From the NCBI GenBank assembly GCA_000447185.1, contig KE647181.1:1-29575 (forward strand): DNA of 29,575 nucleotides, read 5' to 3'. Below, in pieces: positions 10,845 to 19,798 of this stretch (the stretch's first letter is position 1; every line of letters starts with the position of its first letter). Position numbers and translations under genes: made by a program. The DNA comes from Vairimorpha apis BRL 01 (Eukaryota > Microsporidia > Nosematidae). The notes beneath the pieces are model-generated. The model did no database searches and was not told where the DNA came from. It saw nothing but the letters and a program-made list of their open reading frames with translations.

Positions 10845-11993
10845 AAAATAAAATAATATGCACCAAATAATTAAAAACTATAATAAAATAATTTACAAAT
10901 TTATATAAATTTATAAATTTATTATAAATTAAAATTGCAAATAAAATATGTTCAATTTAAAATAAGAAAATAATAAAAATCCAATTTTTTAAAAATTATA
11001 ATCATTTAAATTTTAAAAAAAATAAATATGTCTAAAATAAATATTTATTATTCTAAACTTAAAATATTTTTTATTACAGAATTGAGTTAAATTTGATGTT
11101 AAAGCTTAAAATTTTAGAATTTCATATTTAAACTTTGCAAATACATCATATGTTTAAAATTAAAATTTATTGTTTTTTTTGTTATTTGCTATCGAGACTT
11201 TAATAACCTTTATTGATGTATTTGTTCTTGTAGTATTATGGTTGTCTATAATTAGAAATTTGTAGAAAATAAAATATATACGTTAGAAATAAATTAATAC
11301 GGTAATAGTTTTATCACAAGATTACTCTATTTGATATAATTTATATTATAAATCATATTTTTATTGATTAAAAATTAAATTTTAAAGCAATAATATTTAA
11401 ATTTATTATATGTACTTATTATCATTTTTTAAAGTCACAAAAAAAATTGTATTTTTATGTATTTATTTATGATTAATATATTAATTATAAAATTTAAAAA
11501 AATATTAATTTTTAATTAAATTTCTAAATATAAAATATTTAAAAAACAAAATTTGTAAACATAAAATACAAATTATATATTTACTAAGAAAGAAAATTTA
11601 ATATACAAATAAATTAATTTAAAGCATAAAAAAGTGTTTTCAATTAATTTTTACATTTCTTTAAAAAAAATTGATAAAAATAAATTATAGCTATACAGCA
11701 ATTTAATAAAGTTAATGTAGTTTTTACATGACAATTTATTAAAATTAAAATATTTTACTTGTTTTTAATTTAACATTTTTGTTTTTCTTTGGATTTTAAA
11801 ACTATAAAACTTACAACAATATTATAATTTCATGTTTTAAAAAACTAAAAACAATTTTTATTTAATGAAAAATACATTATTTATTTTGTTCACCTTTTCA
11901 TACGTTAAAAATCTCAAAATTTTTGTTTTAGATCAAAACATATGCAAAACAGTGTAACAAATATACATATTAATAACGTTTAATTTTTTTTGT
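10845..11993. other. Long AT-rich spacer
   Basis: No open frame, tRNA or retroelement motif was found. A stretch near 11170-11290 is less AT-rich but encodes nothing recognisable. Confidence 0.5.
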
Positions 11994-12515
11994 ATGAGTA
12001 CAAAAATTGCATGCTTTATTTTGGTTTGTTTTGTAATTTTAATTTGTATGCATATAGCTTATGAATATAACTCTAGGAATAAAAAAGAGGTTGAATTAGA
12101 AAATTTAAAGGATAAGAATCAAAAAAAATTAAGTATTTATATGATTATACCGAATTTCATTAAGAATAACGATGTTACAAAAATTCAACGTAAAAACTTA
12201 CCTTTATTTATGAATTCTCAAAAAAATTATCAAGAAAATACAAAACGATTAAATTTTGATAATGATATTTTTTTAGAAAATCATAAAAATGAACATATTG
12301 AAAACGATAATTTTTTAAAAAATTATGACATGTTAAATGATTTTTCTAACCCATCAATTCATATTCATTTAAATAAAATTAGAGATCAAGGATTAGAAAA
12401 AGACTTCAATGCAATTAACCAAAGTTTTATGGATAAAAATAATCTAAACGGAAACAAAAATTTATTTGATAAGTTAAATTATTACAACAAAAAACCCTTT
12501 AATCAAAACATTTAA
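11994..12515 (+). CDS. Hypothetical secreted or membrane-anchored protein, 173 aa
   Basis: No family was recognised. The frame is intact from the ATG at 11994. Residues 1-22 (MSTKIACFILVCFVILICMH) form a clear signal peptide or signal anchor with a short basic start and a long hydrophobic core. The remaining 150 residues are hydrophilic, Asn/Lys/Asp-rich and probably disordered, without cysteines or repeats. In microsporidia such proteins are often lineage-specific and exported to the spore wall, the polar tube or the host cell, but nothing here says which. The gene stands alone with more than 1 kb of spacer upstream. No cleavage site can be fixed by eye, and a type II membrane topology is equally possible. 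Confidence 0.65.
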   Translation: MSTKIACFILVCFVILICMHIAYEYNSRNKKEVELENLKDKNQKKLSIYMIIPNFIKNNDVTKIQRKNLPLFMNSQKNYQENTKRLNFDNDIFLENHKNEHIENDNFLKNYDMLNDFSNPSIHIHLNKIRDQGLEKDFNAINQSFMDKNNLNGNKNLFDKLNYYNKKPFNQNI

Positions 12516-13430
12516 ATTTTTTGTATTTATTTTATGATAATTAAATATTTTATTTTAATTTTTAATTTAAAAAATACATCTTTAATTTTTTAATCAGTAT
12601 AAAATACTTAGATTTTAAAATGCTTTTTACATAACTTAGATTTTTTAACGCAAAATATATCATTATGTTTTAGTTCTCAAATTTTTTCGGAAAAAAAGTA
12701 GAAATGATTTTTTGTTTTGTTGTAATTACTAAATTTTTAAGTTTCTGTATTGAAGGTTATTTTTTTAGGTTATAAATTTTAAAATAAGAAATTTATACTT
12801 ATACTTATACTTATGAAGCTAATATTTTTTCATTGCAATGATTTTATATTATTAAAACAGTTTTTAATTTCAAGATAAATGTAAAACATGTTTTTTATTT
12901 TAATTACAAAGATATTGATTTAATGATATGCTATAAAATGTATTTAAATTAAACTAAAAAAAATAATATATACAGTTATTTACTAAAATATAATATTTTA
13001 AAAAACAACATTTTAAAAATCTATATAATGTTAATTTCTATAAAATTAGTTTTATTGTTTTTATTAAATTTAAATTTTTAAATTTTTTAAATTATAAAAT
13101 TAGAAGCTAATTATTTTAATTAATAAAAAAAATAAAAATATTATTGATAATTAAAAACTTTAGATTTGGTGACAAAAATATTTTGAAATTTGCCATGCAC
13201 ATGGTGTTATATTATTATTCTTATTGCCCAACTTTACATCTTATACTATTTAAAAATGAGATTTTTTACATATATAAAACATAAATTAAAACTTATTTAC
13301 AAAAATTACAAATTTTTAAAAATTAAAAAAATTATAATGTCATAGCCTTATAATGACAAATAAGTCATAATTATTTTTCTTGGTTTTTAAAAAACCCATA
13401 ACTTAAAAATTAGAGAAATTATAAATAAAA
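12516..13430. other. AT-rich spacer with a short tandem repeat
   Basis: Apart from the hexamer repeat at 12793-12815 no structured feature or gene was recognised. Confidence 0.5.
12793..12815. repeat. Short tandem repeat of a TTATAC hexamer
   Basis: Three and a fraction perfect copies of TTATAC lie in tandem. Such microsatellites are common in AT-rich spacer; no function is implied. Confidence 0.8.
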
Positions 13431-13640
13431 ATACAACCCATGAAGGATATGTATATATATATAGATAGTAATGAGGACAAGGAGTAAAAATTCTGAGAGA
13501 GAGGTACATCGAGTCCAAGCGTTATAATAAATTAAAGATAAATAATAATAAACATATTAACTATAAAAAAACAATATTGTCGAAACTACTTTAAAATTGG
13601 GGCGTATCCTAAGGGGCATGACATATAAAAACATAAATAT
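13431..13640 (+). other. Less AT-rich patch, possible mobile-element scrap
   Basis: An ATG frame at 13471-13527 encodes MRTRSKNSEREVHRVQAL before a TAA. Further on, YCRNYFKIGAYPKGHD can be read near 13580-13620 in another frame. The composition resembles the retroelement copies rather than the spacer, so it may be an eroded 5' part of an element. No diagnostic motif was found. Confidence 0.25.
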
Positions 13641-14032
13641 ATTTAAATATGTTTAAAAATAATTTTTAATACTATTGAAAAACATAAAATAATGTATTTC
13701 AAAATTTTTGTTTTTTAATACACTTAAAAATTACAATTATTTTTAAAAATAATTTAAACTATTAAATTTGAATTTATAATGTTTTAAAATAAATTTTTAT
13801 TTTTTATTTAATGTAAATTTATTAACTAATGTTATATATTTGAATAATTCTAACCCCTCATAATAATAAATAAAGACAACTAATATTAAAATTAAAATCA
13901 ATTTTTATTTTAAAAATATAATTATTTTATATTTATGCAGTATTCTAATCACATTTTTCTTATTTTAATTTATTTATTAATATAAATTCGTAATTTCTAG
14001 AAATAATTATATTTAAAAAAGATATTTAATGA

Positions 14033-14200
14033 AGAGATATATGTCAACTTATAACCGTTACAACAACAACCAGAGGAGCACAGAATGTACTATATCTAGC
14101 CCTGCTAAACAAAGTGTACACAATAAACGATCAAATAAAAAAAGTACATTATAAATTTATTTTAAATTTGTTCTTACCCAAAGAATACGACAATTTATAG
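14033..14200 (+). other. Isolated coding-like fragment, possible mobile-element scrap
   Basis: A stop-free frame of 55 codons without an ATG at its head encodes ICQLITVTTTTRGAQNVLYL and later LNLFLPKEYDNL. Its amino-acid usage is richer (Thr, Val, Ala, Gly, Gln) than in native genes here, and its composition is less AT-rich than the flanks. It looks like a piece of a foreign or mobile ORF, but it was not recognised. Confidence 0.3.
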
Positions 14201-14939
14201 AAAAATAAGTCTGCAAAACTCAAATAAAGTAAGAATTAAAATTTTATAAATTTAATTTTATATATAAACAATCTCAAGTGCTTATTTGTAGTAATTAAAA
14301 TATTTTTTCTTTTTTATAATTATATTACATATCCAATACTGTTATCATATATATTTAACAAATTATGATAAAAAAAATTTATAATACAATAATTTTATGT
14401 ATTAATTAAGATAAAAAGATTTAAAAAAAATACATAATAATATTATATAAAATTTTTGACAATAAATAAAATATTTTAAATTTAACTAAAATTTAAAAAT
14501 CATAATTTCAGGTTTTGATTTTTATAATTAATATTTAAAAAAATATTTTAATTTAAAATTGTATAATACCCAAGCTGAATGATAAACTAAATGAAAAGTA
14601 CTATTTTTAAATAAAATTTAGATATTTTATTGTAAATATATTACTTTTAAATTTTTTTAATTTAAAAATATTCTTAAAAATACTAATGTAATAATATATA
14701 ATCATAGTGAATATTATAATTATTGTTATTTTAAATTTAAAAAATAAATTAGCTTTATCTGTATAAATTTTCGAAGTTCTTTACATAACAAAAAAAATAC
14801 TTTTAAACTGTTATTTTTTTCAATAATTTTTTAAAAATATTACCCTTTTGCTATTTATACATTTTTTACAATATATAATTAATTTTAATAATAATAACAT
14901 TTTTTATTTTAATATAAATATAGTTTTGTAAAGATTAAA
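14201..14939. other. AT-rich spacer
   Basis: Nothing beyond A/T runs was seen. Confidence 0.5.
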
Positions 14940-15878
14940 CTACTTTTAATTTTTGTAGAATATTACTGTATATAAATAATTTATCTTGTAACCATCGCAT
15001 TAAAATTTGAAAATATTGATATATATAAAATTTTTATAAAGATTAATTATTTATCATTTATAATGGATAATTTTTATATATAAAATAACAAGAAAATTTT
15101 TTTTATTAAAATTAAATATACAAAATTTTTATTCATTTTGATAAAAATTTTACATAAATAAATTATTTTGAGAATCTTTTAATTTTATTTCAAAGTGCTT
15201 CATTTGATGATTTAAATATAACTTTATACTCAAATTCGTCTAATTCCATGTTGATAAACATAATAGAAGTACTTAATAATTCATTTATAATTTTTGAGTG
15301 ATATTATTATAGAAGAAGTATTATTAACTACAAAAAAATCATTAAAATATAGCCTTATTAGTAACTTGATTGAAAAAATAATATTGAAAAATTCAAAATA
15401 TGGAACACATTTAACAGGAATTTTAAAATTTAAATTTTACAATTTCTTTAAAAAAAATTTTCAATTTATAATATTTAAAAATTGTCATTTATGGTTAGAT
15501 CAAATAAAAATAAATCAATAAATCAAAATTATAAAACATAAACCTGTGAAGTATTTAAGAAAAAGAATAACAAACATTATAAATTTAAATAAATTATTAC
15601 TTGTTGGTCAATTTAATAATGAATTTATTATACTTAGTAAATGTTGCGAATTATATGTTATAGATCAACATGGACTTCATGAAAGAGTACTTTATGAATA
15701 TTTTAAACAAAATTTTACAGACAAAATAGCAAAAAGTAAAGCTTGTAGAAATGCTATTAAATTTGGTGATAAGTTAAAAGTTAAATTCATATATTTTTTA
15801 TTAAATGAACTAAAAAAATGTAAGCATCCATATATTTGTGCACATGGTAGACCAATTATTGTTAAAATAAATAAATAA
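14940..15878 (+). pseudogene. MLH3: MLH3-type MutL homologue, strongly reduced and broken
   Basis: MutL proteins act in mismatch repair; MLH3 pairs with MLH1 as the MutLgamma nickase in meiotic crossing over. The C-terminal frame (15522-15878) is clear. LLVGQFNNEFI leads into DQHGLHERVLYE, which fits DQHA(X)2E(X)4E with Ala to Gly. ACRNAIKFGDKL and CAHGRP complete the endonuclease metal site. FGD and CAHGRP are the MLH3 rather than the PMS1/PMS2 forms. Only 14 residues separate the last Glu from ACR, where MLH3 normally has a regulatory subdomain of over 100. Upstream, the frame at 15294-15518 (FQFIIFKNCHLW) is in the same phase and separated by one TAA (15519-15521). Earlier still are only ghosts of the ATPase: INNLSCNHRIK near 14960, MDN at 15062-15070, ESFNFISK near 15172. 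The gene is either a pseudogene or a very divergent minimal MLH3. Confidence 0.7.
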
Positions 15879-16524
15879 TATTTGTAATAAAAATAATATT
15901 TTGTTATTTTTTTCATTTTTAATGCTTTTAAAAAATTTAATAAATATGATTAAATATTTAATTTCTTTAAAATTATTTGATTTAATATATGTTAGAAAGA
16001 ACAATAATAAAAATAATATATTTATTATTACTTCTTACAATTTTATGCATTATTTTATAAAATTAAATAATTCGTTTAAACTGTTTATTTATATTCATAT
16101 ATATATAAAAATTTAATTTAAAGTAATTAATTTCTTATATGTTTGAATATAATTATTTAATTTTATACAAAATGAAATAAATATGAGATTGCTGCTATAT
16201 AATAAAATGTTTTGTGATTTTAAAAATTAGATATAAATATTAAAATTTTTTATTTTTCTAATAACAAAAATATTATTATTTTAAAATTATATTACATATC
16301 TATAAAATATTTATTTAAATTTAAAAATCTTAAAAGAAACTATATTTATTTATTAATTCCATTTTTGAAGAAATTTTATAAATGAACTATTTGTAATATC
16401 ATGCACTAAATAAAAAAAATTTATTTAAAAATGTTGAATAAAATTACTAATTTGTTTTACAATTAAAATGAAATATAATAATAAAAGTAAATATGAAAGT
16501 AATTTATATAAATAAATAATTATC
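15879..16524. other. AT-rich spacer after MLH3
   Basis: Overlapping low-complexity frames on both strands (for example 15901-16116) encode only Phe/Ile/Asn/Lys-rich sequence and are not supported as genes. Confidence 0.45.
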
Positions 16525-16720
16525 ATAACATGTGACCCAAATGTCATGACATGTGACTGCGTCGTGACTAAATATCACAAGAAGATTTACAGATACTGAA
16601 AGTCAATTTAATTTAAGACAACCATACAATTTAGAGTACTGAAGAAACTATGTAAACTATATTTTTTAAGTAGCGTTGTAGTATAGAAGATGATTTAGAG
16701 AAATAGGACGTAATCATGTA
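16525..16720 (+). mobile_element. Retroelement C-terminal fragment (copy C)
   Basis: The frame at 16543-16596 reads VMTCDCVVTKYHKKIYRY, matching the YVxTWDGxVTKYHxKY block of copies D and E with Trp and Gly both replaced by Cys. Downstream IQFRVLKKLCK (about 16630-16665) matches the xxSRVLKKTLE block. The endonuclease domain that should precede it is missing. Composition is clearly less AT-rich than the flanks. It contains the 12-base palindrome ATGTCATGACAT and a duplicated ACATGTGAC (16528 and 16549). Confidence 0.55.
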
Positions 16721-17194
16721 TGCTACAGATAATTAATAAAGCTTGTTCAACAGAGAACAACAAAAGAAAGAATAATTTTATCTAATTTTATAATCCCATC
16801 AAAGAAAATTTTATTTATAGCATACGATTATTTGTAAAATAATAATTTTATGTAGTTACTTGAAATATTATATTTAAATTTTTTCTTATTGTTTTATGTT
16901 CAATGATAGTCTTATTATTTATTTTTTTGCATTTAATTATCAAAAATAAAAATAAAACTATTATACATAGTTTAGACAAAAATTTACTTGTAATTTATAA
17001 TAAACAAGATTACCATTGACTAGATTTTTACTGAAAAATATATATATATACTATGACATAAAAGTTAAATTCTCAAAAAAAATTATTTTATAAATTTATA
17101 CATACGAATAAATGAAAGTTGTTTAAAACAAAAATTTAAAGTAATTTTTAAATCTTAATTGTTTCTAAAAAATAATTATTTTCTAAACATATCT
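16721..17194. other. Spacer downstream of the cyclin gene
   Basis: The first 80 bases keep the milder composition of copy C. The remainder is A/T runs with no gene. Confidence 0.45.
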
Positions 17195-17755
17195 TTAAAT
17201 TTCATACAAATCTAATAATTCCTTACATATAGCATCAACTGTCTGAAAATTACTGTTCCAGTCGTTATTTATTTTTCCAAATTCTACAATATTTGAACTA
17301 TTAATTATCTCTGCTAAATATAAACAAGACATCAATATATCTTCGTTATTATATTTCATTCTTAAAGGAAGATAAAATGAATCATTTATAAAAATCCAAA
17401 TTATTTTCAATAATTTTTTTTCGACATTTAATTCTTTAATTAATTTGTATACATCTTGTATATTAAAATTAAAATCTATTTCTATACATATTTGTAGTTC
17501 AAATTCATCAACCTTTTCTTTCGATATATTATCATTATGTGGTATTTTTTTTGTTAAAAATTCAACATCTATAAAATAATTATCTATTTTACACCCTAAA
17601 ATTATAAGCGATAGTAAAAAATTAATGTTCTCCTTGTCCAAATTTTTACTTTTATAATAAATAAAAGAAACATATTGTATAATTCGTTGAGGACAACCTA
17701 TTTGTTTACATATATCAATTAAAAAACTTATATTCATTCTGTCTGAAAACTTCAT
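17195..17755 (-). CDS. Cyclin K/T-type transcription cyclin
   Basis: This is the regulatory subunit of a transcription-associated CDK (CDK9/CDK12-like, which phosphorylates the RNA polymerase II tail). It is an intact frame of 186 residues. The first cyclin fold is in residues about 8-100: SFLIDICKQIGCPQRIIQ, then LLSLIILGCKIDNYF and FELQICIEIDFNFN, equal to the LE.ELL..L.FDL pattern ending the first fold. The second fold begins at about residue 115, where WIFINDSFYLPLRMKY and LMSCLYLAEII resemble cyclin K (WxFVNDS...YLA). The C-terminus ICKELLDLYEI matches the cyclin K end. It is far shorter than animal cyclin K/T, with no C-terminal tail. Cyclins C, H and L share the fold but fit less well. 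An ACCCTAAAAT motif lies about 9-18 bases before the ATG. Confidence 0.8.
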   Translation of the reverse strand: MKFSDRMNISFLIDICKQIGCPQRIIQYVSFIYYKSKNLDKENINFLLSLIILGCKIDNYFIDVEFLTKKIPHNDNISKEKVDEFELQICIEIDFNFNIQDVYKLIKELNVEKKLLKIIWIFINDSFYLPLRMKYNNEDILMSCLYLAEIINSSNIVEFGKINNDWNSNFQTVDAICKELLDLYEI

Positions 17756-17763
17756 TTTTTTAA

Positions 17764-17773
17764 TTTTAGGGTG
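17764..17773 (-). promoter_or_regulatory. CCC-type start-proximal motif of the cyclin gene
   Basis: The minus strand reads CACCCTAAAA about 10 bases before the ATG at 17755, within a nearly pure A/T leader. It resembles the motif before ZIP1 and the TCCTAAA before POLD2. Its role is inferred. Confidence 0.5.
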
Positions 17774-18356
17774 TAAATTTGTTTTTTATTTATAATATTT
17801 TTAAGTTGAAAATATAATTAAGAAATATACTTTTATCTTTTAAAATATTTAATTCATTGATAAATAGTTAATGTAAAAAAACTAATTTAAATTAATTCAT
17901 ATCATATTAGTAAAAATTGCATATTAAAGTAAATATATTTAAAAAATTTAAACAATTAAGATATTTAACTTTAAAAAATTATTTTAAAATTCAAGTAATC
18001 AAATACATATATATTTTAAAAATTTTCCTTACTTAAGAAATATGATCTAAAATGTAAAATAATAAAATTATGTCAATAAATAGATAATTCCTATATTAAA
18101 CATTTTGATTTTTAAACTTTTAGTTAAAAAAATTATTTACACAATATTTACATATATTCATTTAAAGTGATACAAAGAAATGTAGAAATCAGAATTTTAA
18201 ATATAAAAATTTTTTAAGTATTTTTTGTTATTTATATCATTAAAGTAAGTGTTTTATAATAGAAATAAACTTAATAATCAATATTTTATAAAAATAATAT
18301 TACATAACTTAATAAGATTTTTATATATATCTCTGACAAAAATTTCAAAAAATTAA
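17774..18356. other. AT-rich spacer
   Basis: No coding frame or RNA gene was seen. Confidence 0.5.
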
Positions 18357-18838
18357 CTAATATATATTTAAAACATTTTTTGCTTCTCCCATTTTCTCTT
18401 TAATGTTTTTTGTTGTCAATTTTCCTTCACATTTACTTAATAATTTTTTTATAAACACTTTAAGTCCATTATTAATATAATTGATTACATCTCCATTATT
18501 TGGACATATATCCATATATTTACAGTATGTTGAAATTTTATAATTAAGTTCATTAGATGTTAACATCCTTTTTAACATTTTATATGTATTAAATGTATCT
18601 GATTTATATATTTTACTAAATTCAGTTGCTAATGATGACTCAGGTGAAAATATTTCACTTTTTTTATTGATTGTTTTAAAGGTAATTGTTGGTTTTTTTT
18701 CAATTTAGATATTACATGACAATTAAATTCTGCTTTAGAGATATTGTATAATCTTAAAAGTTTTATAATTATTGGTTTAGTTAGTTGTTGATTTATAAAT
18801 CTATCAATTAAATCTTCTATAATATATATTTTATCCAT
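18357..18838 (-). CDS. Hypothetical protein, about 160 aa, one frame break; possible Ada1/Hfi1-like
   Basis: Two frames, 18838-18629 and 18578-18357, belong to one gene. The break is at a seven-base coding-strand A run (18659-18665); one more A continues through SEIFSPESSLATEF and IYKSDTFNTYKML into MLTSNELNYKIS without a stop. The product is basic and mostly helical. It starts with IEDLIDRFINQQLTKPIIIK and has VINYINNGLKVFIKKLLSKC near the C-terminus. The last block recalls the helix before the histone-fold of SAGA subunit Ada1/Hfi1 (short N-terminal helical domain, then a 'GLKxxLKxLI' helix), but this is an impression only and the total length is very short for that family. No membrane segment is present. 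Confidence 0.6.
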
Positions 18839-19339
18839 TATATAATTATTTATGAAAGGGTTTTATGAAAATAATATTTTAAAATATAATTTGAATTTTA
18901 GCCTTATTTTTTTATGATAGAATTAATATTTTTTTTGAACTTAAAACGTAAAATATTATATAAATTTTTTGATAAAATGTTGTTTTTTATTTACAATGTA
19001 AAATAATAATAACTTTATATAAATTTATAATTTAAAGTTTTTTAGAATGTTTTTTTATAAATTTTATATTTTTTACATTTAAAAAATTTAGTCTTACCTC
19101 GACAAAAGTTTTTTAAAATAGTATTAAGGATATTTCATATATTAAACTTTCTCACAAAATAAATATAAAATATAGGAAAAGCTTAATAAACGTTTTTATT
19201 TATTTTAATTGTATGTATTCCTTTTCTTTTTGTTTACACACAACGCTTAAATATAATTTAACGATTTTTGTTCTAGCTCTTACCAATTGTCATAAAATAA
19301 AACATTATAAACTTTTTTTATTAAAAAATTACTTACATT
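18839..19339. other. AT-rich spacer
   Basis: No gene was seen. The part at 19200-19310 is somewhat less AT-rich and may belong to the eroded upstream part of copy D. Confidence 0.4.
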
Positions 19340-19798
19340 AAAAGTTAATAGATTGATACAAGGATACCTATAGGTGTGAAAATTGTTGCAAAAAATCAGA
19401 CATATTCATATTTGACAATTCAAAAAAATTATTACACTTATAGAAGTTGGAATTACAAATACCGACAATCTGCAAACAGTTGAATTAGAAAACTCAAGGA
19501 AATACGAGTTACTAGCAAGAAAGTTAAGGTTAATAACAAATGTAATGTCAAAGTAATCCCATATGTCATGACTTGAAACGGGTTGGTTACGAAATATAAC
19601 AGCAAGTATAGTAGAGAGCTTGGTATAGACAACAGTATCGAGGCATACATTCAGTCCAGGGTAATAAAAAAAACTCTTGAAAGCATTTCATTGGAATATA
19701 GGCAAGGCTTGAGAGAAGGTGGAAGCGCAATCGAGGACGTGACTAGTATACTAAAGAAAATTAGCTCTCACGACGCAGGTATAAAAACTATAGACTAA
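19340..19798 (+). mobile_element. Retroelement endonuclease fragment (copy D)
   Basis: DTRIPIGVKIVAKN leads, after a frame change, into KSDIFIFDNSKKLLHL, where the catalytic PD has become SD. Another change gives IEVGITNTDNLQTVEL and SRKYELLARKLR, then VIPYVMT (broken by stops) and the open frame 19583-19798 (LVTKYNSKYSRELGID, IEAYIQSRVIKKTLE, ISLEYRQGL). The order PD...IVEIG...EKxxKY is that of the restriction-like endonuclease C-terminal to the RT in R2-type elements. Its markedly higher G/C content against the flanks suggests a younger insertion than copies A-C. The RT domain is absent, as in a 5'-truncated copy. Confidence 0.7.

Noticed and set aside
15692..16116. Three overlapping frames on both strands after MLH3
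   Set aside because: They are Phe/Ile/Asn/Lys low-complexity sequence, partly antisense to MLH3, with no motif.
19453..19650. Minus-strand 65-codon frame rich in Leu/Ser/Thr, membrane-like
   Set aside because: It is antisense to retroelement copy D; the hydrophobic look comes from reverse reading of a charged sequence.
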